Assembly: GCF_000801105.2 (NCBI RefSeq)
Contig: NC_079515.1
Span: 12,400,001 to 12,464,000 of the forward strand
Direction of reading: 5' to 3'
DNA length: 64,000 nucleotides
Origin: Raphanus sativus
Lineage: Eukaryota > Streptophyta > Magnoliopsida > Brassicales > Brassicaceae
This document shows positions 23,985-35,660 of this stretch, piece after piece (the stretch's first letter is position 1; every line of letters starts with the position of its first letter). A model generated the notes under the pieces. It was not told the DNA's origin, did no database searches, and was given only the letters and a program-made list of their open reading frames with translations. Made by a program: the position numbers and the translations under genes.

Positions 23985-26062
23985 TTTTTGAGTGATGTGA
24001 AGCCTTTCAAAACATGTTGGAAGGTTCACGTGAAAGTGTTACATACATGGAAAGAGTACAACTCCGTGTCAGGAGAAACACTTTAAATCATCTTATCAGA
24101 TCAACGTGTATGTTTTGATTTTTTTTTAATTGTAATAGTATAGATTTGAGTATATATTTTATCTTAACATTAGATTGGTAACATAACTAACTATCATCAA
24201 TTTGTATATGAACATGTAATAGAGATAGAAAATTCATGCTTCGTGCAAGAAGACGTAGCTGGAAAGAAAATGGAGACTTCTACAAGTTAGAGCTTGGAGA
24301 AATATTCAAAATTTCACATGAATCCCTGCAACAGGAATGTACAAATCAACTGAAAATTCCTATAAAATGGCATTCGTTCATAATACAGCAATCACCAGAT
24401 CCAATCATGTGAACGAGGACATGTTTCTGAATTTGGTCGATTTTCAATTGGTTATGAGTGGTTTCACTGCAACCGTGTTTCCTGATTGATATTATCTACA
24501 ACGATTTCATTTCTTTTGGATTAAATATTTTTTTAAAAGCTTATCTAACTGGATTGTATTTAATATCACCTTGTAGACATGGTTGGTCAAGTTGTTGAAT
24601 TGGGAGAGCTTGAAACAATACAATGTTCAGGCAAACCAAGGAGGAAACTTGAGTTTCATCTACGAGACATCAAGTCTGATTCTCCAAATATTTAAATTTA
24701 TGGATTTATAAATTTTGTAGGATTGCAAATCCTCCTTGCAAAAGGTAAATTATCTTACTCATTTGTTTTTGCTTTTAAAATAGTGATTCGAAGATTTCAT
24801 ATTGTGTATGGGGCAAGTTTACTGAAATAGTGTATGAGGATTTTACACAAAATGAAGTGGGAATGACTATTTATCTAATCTGAATTGTTAAGATCAGACA
24901 ATTTAAAGAGGTTTAATCTACTTTATTGTCTTAAAATGTTTTTTTGTTAATATTTATGTGATTTGATACTTCACCAAGCAAAATTATATGTATTTGACAA
25001 AATAAATACAACTGTGCAATGCTTTTGAGGCATCAGACATTATTATAAATCCTCCAATAGCAGAAGCTGACATGTTTAAAAAATTGTAAGATTACAGTTT
25101 TATTTTAAAGATTTGTAAATATTATATTTTTTTATTTGTCATTTGCAATTGTGTATGATTAAATACATTGTGAAAATTCGATGAAGAGGAGAAGCCCCTT
25201 ACTATTTGTGAGTCAAGAGAAGAAATACTTGAGCTGAAAACTATTAATTAAGTGCAAGATAAGCGTGACAAATGGCGTCTAGCGCCACAAAGAAAGATTA
25301 GTGAATTATCACGATGTTTTGAGGTAATTGACTTTGTTGATTGTATGTTTTTAGGGATTTGTTTCTTTTACATGTTCTAACGTATATAGTTTATAAATAT
25401 TCTCACAGCTACCTTTATATGTAGTCTAAAAAATGTTTTGTGTTGTGTACTGTCTGCGCCACTGATTCAGACGTGGAATGGTATTACTGTGGTTGTAACA
25501 TATGCAATAATTTTTTTTAAAGTGGCAACTAATGTGAAGACTCTTAATGGACAAGAGATTGATGCACATATTTGGTGGTGTGAAGTATGCAAGGAAAATG
25601 TTACTTCTGTGTCACCAAGGTAAACTATAATGTTTTGTCAGTTTTAAAACTTACGGTTTTTTTTCCTTTAAGGAGTTATGCTTTTAAATTAATAATGGTT
25701 TCATATTTAGGTTTAAAATTTATTTGATGGTGAATGATGATACATGAGAAGCAAGATTTATGCTTCTTGACTTGGTGGCTACGGGATTTATTAGTGAATC
25801 TGCTACAAAAAAATTGATTGGATATTTGATGAGGTACATGATAACCTACATTTTATCTTCCAAATGACTTTTGAGTGAATCGGTAACCTGTATGTATTAT
25901 TAATAATTATTTCCAATTTTCCATCAGCTTGAAGATCCTAATGACTTGCTTAAGTTATTAATCAAGTTGTTAGAAAGACTTTTATGTTTGATGTCTATGT
26001 TGAAAATGAGCACATTGTTTATGGATCTGAGATTTACAAGGTTGGTAGGGTATATGAAGAGA
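23985..26062 (+). pseudogene. RPA1-like (replication protein A large subunit type) pseudogene
   Basis: Several exons of an RPA70-like, DUF223-family protein can be read on the plus strand. They are an N-terminal OB fold (LSDVKPFKTCWKVHVKVLHT at about 23985), a linker with MVGQVVELGELETIQCSGKP then RRKLEFHLRDIKSD (near 24580), WGKFTEIVYEDF (near 24810), NAFEASDIIINPPIAEAD (near 25020), and a C-terminal zinc-ribbon OB fold. That last fold has WYYCGCNICN (near 25470), IWWCEVCKENVTSVSPR (25568-25620) and MVNDDT then EARFMLLDLVATGF (near 25730). In-frame stops interrupt it after SGETL, CNNFF and NDDT, and a one-base shift near 25950 changes frame before VINQVVRKTFMFDVYVENE. It ends abruptly at a Helitron terminus at 26063. 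Such genes bind single-stranded DNA and are amplified with Brassicaceae Helitrons. It is clearly non-functional. Confidence 0.8.
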
Positions 26063-26654
26063 CTAGGGTCGGCCCGACCTACGGGCGGGATGTGAATTTT
26101 AAAATAGTTTAAAAAGTTATACGTAACAGTATTAAATATTGTATGTTTTGGTGATTATTTGACTTTTTTTAATTATTGTGTTTTAGTTTCAATGCCGAAT
26201 TTGCGCTTTAGAGATTGTTGGTAGGTGAAAATGTGCATCCCTATATATTAAAGAAGAAACATTTAAAAAGTTATAACCTGTAATTTGTATTAATTAAAAA
26301 AGTATCATGCTGAATATATCATGTAATTGGAATGCTAATTTTGTTTATGGAACGGCTTGAGAATCATATGAGAATTCTGTTAGTCGAAAATTAAATTACT
26401 AAGATAAAATTAAAATAAACTACACAATTACATTAATCATATAATAAAAATTTAATTTTTTTCGATATATGTTGTATTTTGAATTTTTAAATGAGTATAA
26501 ATTATTTAAACTGCTGAAAGTCCCACATAAACTTTCGTAATCAATGTTCAAATATTTTTATGTAATAAAATACAATTATTATAAAACCATATGAATAAAT
26601 AATTATATTTTAATAGGTGTTTATAAAAGAGAAAAATATTGAAGATATATAGGA
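26063..26654 (-). mobile_element. Non-autonomous Helitron (592 bp) ending the RPA1-like pseudogene
   Basis: The minus-strand 3' end is CTAG at 26066-26063, after a hairpin with stem GCCCG/CGGGC (26072-26086), with host A at 26062. A likely 5' end lies at 26654, reading TCCTATATATCTTCAATA with the expected host base outside. A second, plus-oriented Helitron 5' end (TCCCTATATATTAAAGAAGA) lies inside at 26238, so the region is probably nested or rearranged. Confidence 0.6.
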
Positions 26655-26659
26655 TTGGC

Positions 26660-27430
26660 ACGTGAACGTAAATTTCTTATAACTATAATTAATTTTTAAA
26701 TTGTTAAGCCATGATATAAAACTGAACTGATAGAGTTTCATTGTAACCAAATAGTATGCGCGAGATTATTCGGTTCTAAACGTTAGGTTCTTATGCGGTA
26801 AAATGATCTATTGACTTAAAATATTTTTAAAAATATGATCAGCTCATTAGTAAACAAATTATCTGATTAACAAAAAAAAATAAAAATTATTTAAGGGCTA
26901 AAATTATTATTTCGATCAAAAACATAAATTTTATTTTTTCATACGATATTTCTTAAATAATTTTTATAAAAATATACCATGCGTCTTGCCTATCATTTGT
27001 CGGCAGTCATTTGTGGTGCATCTACATTACTTAACTATATGCTTTTAATGCCTAAGTTTAAATCAAACTTTGGTATTTATCAAGGAAGTTAGAAATATCA
27101 TCCTTTTATTGATTGAGATCTTCGTACATGTAGTTGAAGACAGTGGGATCAATTTGGTCAGTTTCTTTTGAAATAGCAAATTAAATATTATTTTCTATAA
27201 CACATGAATTGTAATATTTAAAAATATTATCCGGTTACGTATTTATATACACATGCATAGTAAAAAGACACATATCTCATAAATCATAATTGACGTCTAA
27301 GCAAATAATATTATAAGCTTCATAATCCTTCTCGTAGTACTCCTCGCTTATTTTATATATAAGCTTTGTTACATGACCAAAACAAATGCGTAGAGGCAGT
27401 TTCGAAAACTGTTAAACATTTACATGTTTT
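26660..27430. other. AT-rich intergenic DNA
   Basis: No gene or repeat family recognised. Confidence 0.45.
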
Positions 27431-27440
27431 TAAAAACTGA

Positions 27441-27814
27441 ATGAGAGATAGTGACTTTGGAAAAGTCAGAGAGGAATTCTTCCTTTTCTTCTACACCGTG
27501 TCGAGCGTTGCCTCGTTGCACAGTCATAGGCGCTTCTCTTGTTCAAACAAACAAACAACTCTTCTTCCAATCACAACACAAAACTCATATCACGTTTGTT
27601 CGACGTATTTAGTATCTCCCTACGATTTCAAACAGCAATTGCGGGTCCGTCGAACACACCCTGCCACTTGAGCTTCCTGCTCCACCCAATTCAATATCAT
27701 GTCATATCCAAACAACCAATCAGAGAGAGAGAGAGAGATAGTAGCAATGTCCTTACCATGAGATATTTGGGCCGTTTGACCATGAGAGAATATCTCATCA
27801 TGGTCTTTGTTTGA
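27441..27814 (+). other. Unrecognised gene-like segment with overlapping ORFs
   Basis: Two overlapping plus-strand frames (76 and 91 aa) and one minus-strand frame cover this GC-richer stretch, which includes a short (GA)n at 27723-27738. None resembles a protein that I know. It could be a fragment of a gene or a promoter, since the downstream relic at 27850-28056 runs in the opposite direction. Confidence 0.3.
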
Positions 27815-27849
27815 TGAAAACACATGAGACCAAACACTTATTATTTCTA

Positions 27850-28056
27850 CTATATGCAAGTAAACTCAGAATTCTAATTATACGCAGAGAAGATCCCAGA
27901 TTTGACCTCTGCGAACAGGTCCAGCAGCTCCTCTTTCCAGATCCAGTTAAACCTTTTGCTCCACCACAGGAAATTCTCTTACCACCAGACTTTTTAGCGT
28001 CCTTGCTCCTCATAACAATACCACCAAGAGATATTCTCAAAGAGTCCACCATCTTC
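27850..28056 (-). pseudogene. Small basic-protein relic, copy A (possible UAP56-interacting motif)
   Basis: The minus strand encodes MVDSLRISLGGIVMRSKDAK then KSGGKR, GLTGSGKRSCWTC and further text. A related copy lies at 35450-35636 with alternative intact pieces (GAIGLTGT, RRGPFAVKSR). Taken together the N-terminus resembles a UAP56-binding motif (SL-MSLDDII-) followed by a Gly/Arg-rich region, as in plant ALY and UIEF mRNA-export factors. That family link is a guess. The two copies share nearly 300 bp including 3' flanks (AAATCAAGCACTAAATTCATC), so they descend from one gene. Each has frame damage relative to the other. Confidence 0.4.
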
Positions 28057-28069
28057 AGCTATTAAATCT

Positions 28070-29745
28070 GGAAAATAAAATCAAAAATAAGAAATCAAGC
28101 ACTAAATTCATCACACAGATATATAAAATTCAAGACTCATTCATACAAATCAAGGATCTAATATTTGTTTAGTCTAATATTTGATGATCTAATATTTGTA
28201 TAACATTTAATACAAATAAAGGTAAATTGTACCTCTAACTGAAGTGAAATATCAGTGGTTGCTTCCAGTGAATCTTCATAAACAAAGCAAGTATTTTGTC
28301 CGGAGCTTTAAGCCGAACCCGTCGTCCTGCCTGAATCACCCTTCATTCACCATACTCCAACTCTCGCCGTTGAGCCAACCAAGAACCACCATCTTCACTG
28401 ATGCCGTTGTTAAGCCAATCAAGGATCTCCGCAACGGTGAGATGCTTGGCAGATCTGTCCGACAGAGTAAGATCTGAAGGAGCTCATGGTTATGGCTCTG
28501 GCCCTGTTTCCTGTAAATCACCATCATTAAAACGATTCAACAAACGCCCTTTCTAAAAAAATGATTCAACAGACAAACAAAGAGAGGGAGAGAAATTTAT
28601 TGCTTCCCAAAATCATTAAGAACGAAATAACATTAGAATCAAGAAGGAGTATGTGTTGATGGAAGATTACCAACCTATTTATACATGATAACACCGACGG
28701 AACAGAGAAATTGAATAAGATTAAATACGGTGGATTAAATACCTAGCAATAACAACGAATTCAGTTACAGAAACTGATCGTCTCCGCTGATCAAAGTGAA
28801 ACGAAGAACACAAAGGGGATGAACACACGGATTACGGTTTGTCGTCAAGTCAAGTTGTGTCTGGGCCGCACAACAAAGGGCCACAAACAGAGTGTATGAC
28901 GAAGCCCAAGCGAAGCCCCCAGAAGTGACAAAAACTCATTACGCATCGTTTCATTAACGATGCCACGTGTCAGCTTTAGAACGCGCGAGTTTCCAGGATG
29001 GATGCTGACGTGGCGCGTCCAGGAGTGATTAAACTGTATTTTATATAAATAGATAATGGATTCCTTAAACGATGGAGCCCCTCAAACAGAATCGCTCTAA
29101 AAAAGGGCTTGACATTTACAAGCGAGGAAGAGGTAATGTCTACGCCATCCACATTTACAAATGGAATGCTTAAACGATACTTTACATATGTTTTTAATTT
29201 CATGGAGTGCTTTACACCTCAATGATGGTCACCTGACATATCTTCTTCATCAATGTGCTCAAAACAAGTTCTGTTTGGAGAAGATGAACTAGCCGGAGTA
29301 TAAGTCAAGCGAAATGTCAAGTTCATTTTTATTTTGGTTTTGGTTTTGAACTTTTGGCTATTATACGTTTTTGGGATTAATTTTTTCTTCATTGAATCCG
29401 CTTTGAGAACTAAGTTATTGAATTTAATTGATTGCTACATATATGCTATATGTTTAAATAGTTGAATTCTTTATCTATAAAGTACCAAAACAACACACAT
29501 ATAATCAATATCGCACTAACAACCAAAGGAATTTCAAGTCCACAAGATATGATAATATAAGTTATAAAGTATTATAAAAATTAAAAGAAATATAAATATA
29601 ACACCTTTTTAAGTTAGATTTTTTTATTACATATTGGTTAATTTATGTAATATGGGCTTTTCTCGGACTTTTTTAAAAAATATTTAAGAAAACATAAAGC
29701 CCAAAATATAGTCGTTAAGTTTTCTCATACGAATATACTAATATA
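28070..29745. other. No confident gene
   Basis: The plus strand carries a 77-aa frame at 28244-28477 and the minus strand a 63-aa frame over the same bases; neither is recognised. 28960-29040 contains the palindromic pair CCACGTGTCAG and CTGACGTGGCGCG around a short spacer. Otherwise there is nothing that I can name. Confidence 0.35.
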
Positions 29746-30161
29746 TTATGGCCCAAATAAAATATACGAGTAGTAAGAATCTTTATTGTTCAACTGAAAC
29801 GAAAAAATTATATAAGATTGTTTATAAATTAGATGCTTCATTGATACTTTTTCTACAAATCCGAATATCTATCTTCTTCTTCATTTTAATCTCTCCAAAT
29901 TACATTGGCGTAAGTTGTTTTTTTTGTATTTTCTTGAACAATAGAAGAAGATCATGAAGAATGCGGTTAGATCTTAGTTCGTTGGAAGTTTATTTTCTAT
30001 GCTTATATTTTGTAGAACATTAGGTCTAATAGATTTTGTGAGATTGTAGATGATCTAATTAATGGAAACTTATTTATTGTTAGATTATGTTTATATGTAA
30101 ACCTTAACTATGAAGGAAGTATTCTCACGTGTAGTTCATTCATCTTATCTTCTTGTTTTAA

Positions 30162-30941
30162 GAGAAATTCTTGGGTTCACCCCTAGAGTGAACCTTTAGG
30201 TTCACCCAACCAATAGGATTTCGTTATTTCATATTCAGTATCTTTTAAAAAAGAAAACAAAATATTGTCAAATTATATTAATATTTTTAAACTAAAAAAT
30301 AAAACTAATAAAAATTAATATTAATTGCAAACAAAAATACGTTTTAGAAAAATATATTTTTAGTACCGTCAGCCAAACACTAAACCCTAAATCCTAAATC
30401 TTAAACCATAAATCCCTGAGTAAACCCTAAACCCCTGGGTAAACCCTAAACCCTTGGGTAAATCATAAACCCAAGGGTTGATGATTTACCCAAGGGTTTA
30501 GGGTTTACCCAGGGGTTTAAGGGTTACCCAAGGGTTTAGGGTTTAAGATTTAGGGTTTAGGGTTTATCCAAGGGTTTATGATTTAGTATTTATGATTTAC
30601 CCAAGGGTTTAGGGTTTAGTATTTAGGGTTTAGGGTTTAGTGTTTTGCTGATTGTGTTCAAAATATTTTTTAAAAAAATCCAAAGATTTAAGATTTATCC
30701 AAAGGTTTACCATGGATTTAAGGTTTATGATTTAGGGTTTAGTGTTTTGCTGACGGTATTTTAAATATAAAATCTTTTTTTGCGACCACTATTATTTTAT
30801 ATTTATTTTTATTTTAAAAACATAATAAAACTTGACAGTATTTTGTTTCCTTTTTTAAAAAATACTGAATATGAAATAACGAAATCCTATTGGTTGGGTG
30901 AACCTAAATGTTCACTCTAGGGGTGAACCCAAGTATTTCTC
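30162..30941. mobile_element. Complete telomere-like-repeat element, MULE-type, 9-bp TSD (780 bp)
   Basis: The ends are long inverted repeats, starting GAGAAATTCTTGGGTTCACC at the left with its near-perfect complement at the right. The direct duplication TTGTTTTAA flanks it at 30153-30161 and 30942-30950. Each arm continues through CCAATAGGATTTCGTTATTT and a TATTGTCAA landmark into an internal tract of AAACCCTAA-type units (left arm 30370-30480, reversed in 30480-30750). The 9-bp duplication suggests the Mutator superfamily. No protein is encoded. Both arms together could fold into one long hairpin. Confidence 0.9.
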
Positions 30942-30990
30942 TTGTTTTAAACGAAATTTTGATAATGAACATGAAGGAAAATAAGTGAAG

Positions 30991-31161
30991 ATGGCAGACA
31001 ACAAACTCTTCAAAACAACTACAGAAGCTTTCAGATTGGGGAAAACGGAAACTCAAGAGTATTATAGGGCAATTCTCGAAATATACATGGACCAAATGAA
31101 TGCTATTGTTGCCAAGCATGATGAGGAAATTGAGCCATCAATCGTATTCAAGCCAAACTAG
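30991..31161 (+). pseudogene. Coiled-coil-like ORF fragment
   Basis: An ATG at 30991 opens a 56-aa frame beginning MADNKLFKTTTEAFRLGKTE, with YYRAILEIYMDQMNAIVAKH. After a frame change near 31130 the text continues as INRIQAKLEVLVDKIELSAL and KTEKERLQSVLRIAHAN to about 31255, charged and heptad-like. I do not recognise the family. The frame change suggests a decayed gene; it starts only 50 bp after the telomere-like-repeat element, which may have cut its 5' part. Confidence 0.4.
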
Positions 31162-31638
31162 AGGTACTTGTTGACAAGATCGAGTTATCTGCCCTGAAGA
31201 CTGAGAAAGAAAGGCTTCAATCGGTTCTTAGGATTGCACACGCGAATATGGACTATATAATTTTTAATAGTAAATGTTTAATTTATAAAAAAGTATATTT
31301 TATGGATGTTTTGTAAACATAAAAAAGTTGGGATTAATTGATATTTCTTTTATAGTTAGAAGGTATTATAAAGAATTATTAATTAAATAAAAGTAGAATT
31401 ATTTTCAAATATTCCTTTTTGGAGTAATAAATGGAGGAACATATTGGAACAATATATAACTCCATTTTGGTGTTGCATTATTTTAAAGTAAAAATGGGAT
31501 AATATAATGAAGATTCTTTTAGTGGAATTAAGCAAGATCAATTCCAAAAAGAAAAATAACTTTGTTAACACAAAAAGTAGGAAAATAACTATTATTTCGC
31601 TTCAACATAAGTCAGAGAATTCCACCTTAAATAACTAA

Positions 31639-33236
31639 CTAGATTTTGACCCGCATGTCCGTGCGAGTATTTCTTTTCATTTTATAAATGTATAACTAAA
31701 CATTTTATATATAAGTTTTACATTTTAATTTTTATATATTGTATAACTTTATAATTTCATTGTTTTAAGTTTCTTATTTGGCATTATTAATATATAATGA
31801 TTTTCTGTATACATTAAAATTTGTTATTAGTTATTGTTATATACTAATATATTTTCCAGTTTGGTACAATAAATTCATAATTTGAAATCATCAAATATAG
31901 AATCACATACAATATATATGTTTTTTTTTCAATTTGGACAGTTCCATACAATACATTTTTAAAAATATATTTAGTTATACTGTTGAAATGATACTTGTTT
32001 AGAATAATATATGTTTTAATATTGTATTTTAAAAATATACTTAAGCATCTAATATTTTAGTATATTGCATTATCTTATGAGTAAATACATTATTATGTTT
32101 AATAGTTCTATCCTAATAATTTAGTCAGTTTTATACATAGCAGTATCTACAAAATTATTTTTTAAAATTTTATAAATTTTTGATGTTATGGTATTAATTT
32201 CTGATTTTTTGTTATTAATTTCAAAATATTATACTATTTATTTTTTACACAATATTTTCTTTTTTTTTTGTTTTGCATTTCAAAAAAGTATACTTTAGAA
32301 CCTATTATTTTATTGTGTGTAAAACTTGGAATACTATCATTATGAGTATGGAATATTTTTACAGAGTCTATATGAGTTTGTAAAAGTCGACCACAAAACA
32401 AAATGAGTATGGAATATTTATTTTCAAAGTTGTGTATTTAGTCAAGAGAAATTTGGAAAATCACATAATTATTTTTTGAGTTTGGAAGATTATATGACTT
32501 TGAATCTTTTTGTTTCTAAATTAATAAAATCTTTTATAAAAATATATATTTGAATTTTTGGTAATTTTCAACTGTAAATAAACAATAAATTAATAAAATC
32601 TTTTATAAAAATATATACAACTGTAAATAAACAATAAATTTATTGTTAAAATTTATTTGTTGTTAATATAATGAATGTTACAATCTCAAAGTTTTCTAAT
32701 AGAAAATTCTTTAAATTACATATGAATTAAAGGATAGTTATATAATTTATATTTGTATATAATTACTTTTAGATAATATGTTGGAAGTTTAGAATAAATA
32801 AAATAATAATATATAATTACTTTTAGATAAGGAAATATTACATGATTTACAAATTTTAACCTATTTTAACAGTAAGTATATTTATTTATCTAAATAAAAG
32901 CAGTGTAAAAATAAAATAGGCTACCTTATCAATTTAATATAGTTTAATATATTATATAATATAATTATAAATTTATAAAATATAGCATATTATTTTATTT
33001 TAAATTAATATAATTTATAATAATATTATATTTCTAACAATTGAAAATAATTAACCCATTATTTTATAAAAATATTTAAACTTTTGGTAAGATCTTGTTA
33101 TATTTTTTCTCAACATATTTTATTATAACTGAAAATATAAGTAAAGTTATAGTCAAATATGTCATATTAAATAATTAATAAAATGATCCAATATGACTTT
33201 TGTACACTAGATTATTTTGTACTTTTTTTATAGAGA
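31639..33236 (-). mobile_element. Helitron, AT-rich interior (about 1.6 kb)
   Basis: The minus-strand 3' end is CTAG at 31642-31639, after the hairpin region CGCACGGACATGCGGG, with host A at 31638. A candidate 5' end is at 33236, reading TCTCTATAAAAAAAGTACAA, with the expected host base outside. The interior is extremely A/T-rich with no coding sequence. The 5' assignment is less certain than the 3' one. Confidence 0.6.
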
Positions 33237-33621
33237 TGATGAAAAAGATATGGCAATACAGTTATTAACCTCCACAAAACTTACGTGAACTATAGACATG
33301 TGATCTTAGTTTAAATGCTTTGTATTTGTCATATATAAGTTTTGACCCGGCAGGAACTTACTAATAAACTGGTTTTAAATTGGAGTTCTTAATCCGGTTT
33401 AGAGTTGGATAACTCGGACGAGACAATCAAGTTTCGGTCCATTATTTATCAATACGTTTGTATTTATTGGTTTTAATAGACCTGTTGATTTTTATAATTA
33501 TTTATTAATATGGTTGTATTTATTGGTTTGTATTGTTCGAGATTGTTGATTTATCAATTAATTTTGACACTCAATTGTTACAAAAATAGATTAATTGCAA
33601 CATATGGTAATTTAATTGTTT

Positions 33622-33649
33622 CTTTTTTTTTTTTTTTTTTTTTTTTTTA
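33622..33649. repeat. Poly(T) tract
   Basis: A run of about 27 T flanked by near-identical TTTAATTGTTTCTT on both sides (33611 and 33656). It looks like a tiny duplication around a homopolymer, possibly the tail of a lost minus-strand retroposon. Confidence 0.8.
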
Positions 33650-33909
33650 TTTAATTTAATTGTTTCTTGGTTTGAGCATGGTATAGTTCTGACCAAAAAT
33701 AAGCATTGGTATGTTGGTATGGTCCAGTTTTGTCAAACAGATAGTGAGATACAAAGATGAATTTCATTTTATGATTAGAGATTTAAAAATTCACGAAATA
33801 TGGGTCAGAGGATTAATGTGCCCGATCGTTTTGTCATTTGGCTGTAAAGCCTTTCCAAAACATTAGTTTCAAAAAAAAAATATTAGTGAATGTTTAGAAT
33901 TAATAGTAA

Positions 33910-34333
33910 CTAGCTTTTGACCCGCGCGCCTGCGCGGGTGTATCTTCTATATAATTATATGTTTTGTTTGTTGTAAAATTATTAATGTTTTTATATAGGT
34001 TGTAAAATTATTAGCATTTTTTGGAATGGTCTTGAGCTTTGACGTTGGTGTATCTTGTTATTTTTTAGTGTCTATTTTTAACTATGAGGTTGTATACTTT
34101 TTTATTGTACTTTTTCTATGTTTTACTTGGTAACATAAGATTAAAATATAAAATATTGGAGTATTTTGTTGAGACTTTGTGAGTTTTACAAAATTATACT
34201 ATAAATTTAGTGATTTAATTTTTTAATTATAATATTTATTTAAAAAATTATTTAGACGGTAAGAATATAAACTATTGGAAAAGTAACCAAAGAAACATTT
34301 TAAAAATACAGATCTCAAGCAATTATATATAGA
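33910..34333 (-). mobile_element. Non-autonomous Helitron (424 bp)
   Basis: The minus-strand 3' terminus has a strong hairpin, CCCGCGCAGGCGCGCGGG (33938-33921), then a spacer and CTAG at 33913-33910, with host A at 33909. The 5' end at 34333 reads TCTATATATAATTGCTTGAG. No coding capacity. Confidence 0.75.
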
Positions 34334-34339
34334 AAGCCC

Positions 34340-34905
34340 AAGTTAGTGAGTTTAATTGAGCCATTTTGTTATGAATTATTTATATGTATATCAAATTTAA
34401 CAAAAATTATAGTGGACCTTGAACAGAAGCCCATATATTATTTTTTTCCCAAAAAAAAACAGAAACATGGTTGTCTTCTACAACATTTTTTTTTGTTCCC
34501 GTAGAAAGTTATGTTTCTTGAACCGATCTCTTTGTTTTTGCCGTATCTTTTTCCGCGAGAAATTCCCAAACAGCTGTGAAATTTCCCTTTTGCTGCCATT
34601 TATGTTATTCTCAACCCATTCTCCTACCTCCTGTGTATTTCATTGCTTGTGTACAAAAGTCAACCTCCATCACCTTTATTTAAATAAACCGGGAATCTGA
34701 CGTACCTCAAAGGATACATAAAGTTTTATTTATGTCAAACACTTAGTAGAATAATTTAGATATCATTGTGACCCAAACATCTATAAAATCCATAAAAGAT
34801 AAAACTGTGACTAACCACAAAAGAAAGAAAAACAACATCAAAAACTTCTTTATTTGTAGAGGTTAATAACCTTTACTACCATACGTGAGAGGTGCATCAA
34901 AAGAT
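34340..34905. other. No gene recognised
   Basis: A 93-aa plus-strand frame (34419-34700) is cysteine- and phenylalanine-rich, but it matches nothing known and has no upstream context. I treat it as chance. Confidence 0.4.
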
Positions 34906-34922
34906 GAACAAAAAAATACTTT

Positions 34923-35029
34923 TTTTTTTTGCCACTTGGGGAAATCTCACACCCAGGAACCCCTGAAGGTGGAGTCGAACCCCGGTGCCTTGGATGCCAC
35001 TTAGCCACTAGACTAAGGCTGACCCGGCA
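34923..35029 (-). mobile_element. tRNA-derived SINE with target duplication
   Basis: Read on the minus strand, A box TAGTCTAGTGGCTAAGTGG is followed by B box GGGGTTCGACTCC and a short body ending in an A run (T run at 34921-34930). The direct repeat ACAAAAAAATACTTT flanks it at 34908-34922 and 35030-35044. These three marks together define a retroposed SINE of about 105 bp. Confidence 0.85.
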
Positions 35030-35422
35030 ACAAAAAAATACTTTCAGAAGATAAATAAGCATCAATACTGTTTAGGAATGAAAGTTCATATATTTATCAA
35101 CAAAGGTTATGTTTTTACCACTAATAGCGATTTCAAAGTAATTTAGACTCCATTAGCAACAAATTAGCCTCCTCATTTCTACAATCCCGAAAGTATATTA
35201 ACAAATCGACTGGCTAGCTTACAGAAGATGAAGTAACCGCCTTTGTCAGTGAGCTCATGAGATAATTCGTCGCTGGATCAAAAGCTCTGGTGGAATGAAA
35301 ATAATTAACATGTAGCCTCCGCCATTCATTCTCAGACCAGCTTGCACAAGACGAAGTGAAACAAAGCTGATGGAAAAATGCTTCTCTAACAACTTAAGAA
35401 ACTCTAGAGACCGGTGTGTCAA

Positions 35423-35660
35423 TCAGTATGCTTTGTAATCTGGTGTCACAAGTAAACTCAGAATTCTAATCATACACAGAGCCCAAATTCGTAAGCTTGC
35501 CTTGTTGGAGAAGGAGCATGGCCTAGATTTCACAGCAAAAGGACCTCTGCGAATATGTCCAGCAGCTCCTCTTTCAGTTCCGGTTAAACCTATTGCTCCA
35601 CAGCGGGAGACTCCTCTTAACCATATCATCAAGAATCAAGAGACATACTCAAAGATTCTG
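35423..35660 (-). pseudogene. Small basic-protein relic, copy B
   Basis: This is a diverged copy of 27850-28056, aligned through shared text such as AAACTCAGAATTCTAAT, CCAGCAGCTCCTCTTTC and, in the 3' flank, AATCAAGCACTAAATTCATC. The minus strand carries GAIGLTGTERGAAGHIRRGP then FAVKSRP, a Gly/Arg-rich region. A start-like MAESLSMSLDS at about 35660 is cut by stops. Sequence to the left (35160-35420) may belong to the same ancestral gene but is unassigned. Function unknown; an mRNA-export adaptor is only a suggestion. Confidence 0.4.

Noticed and set aside
24110..24144. Minus-strand Helitron 5' end (TCTATACTATTACAATT)
   Set aside because: It lies in an intron-like gap of the RPA1-like pseudogene and no matching 3' end was found; possibly chance in A/T-rich text.
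30370..30750. AAACCCTAA-type array as a true interstitial telomere
   Set aside because: The units are degenerate and arranged as inverted arms inside a transposon with a 9-bp duplication.
34419..34700. 93-aa Cys/Phe-rich ORF
   Set aside because: No signal peptide, no spacing of cysteines like any known family, and the A/T-rich context suggests chance.
34923..35029. A functional tRNA gene
   Set aside because: Pol III boxes are present but there is no cloverleaf, and the A tail and target duplication show a SINE.
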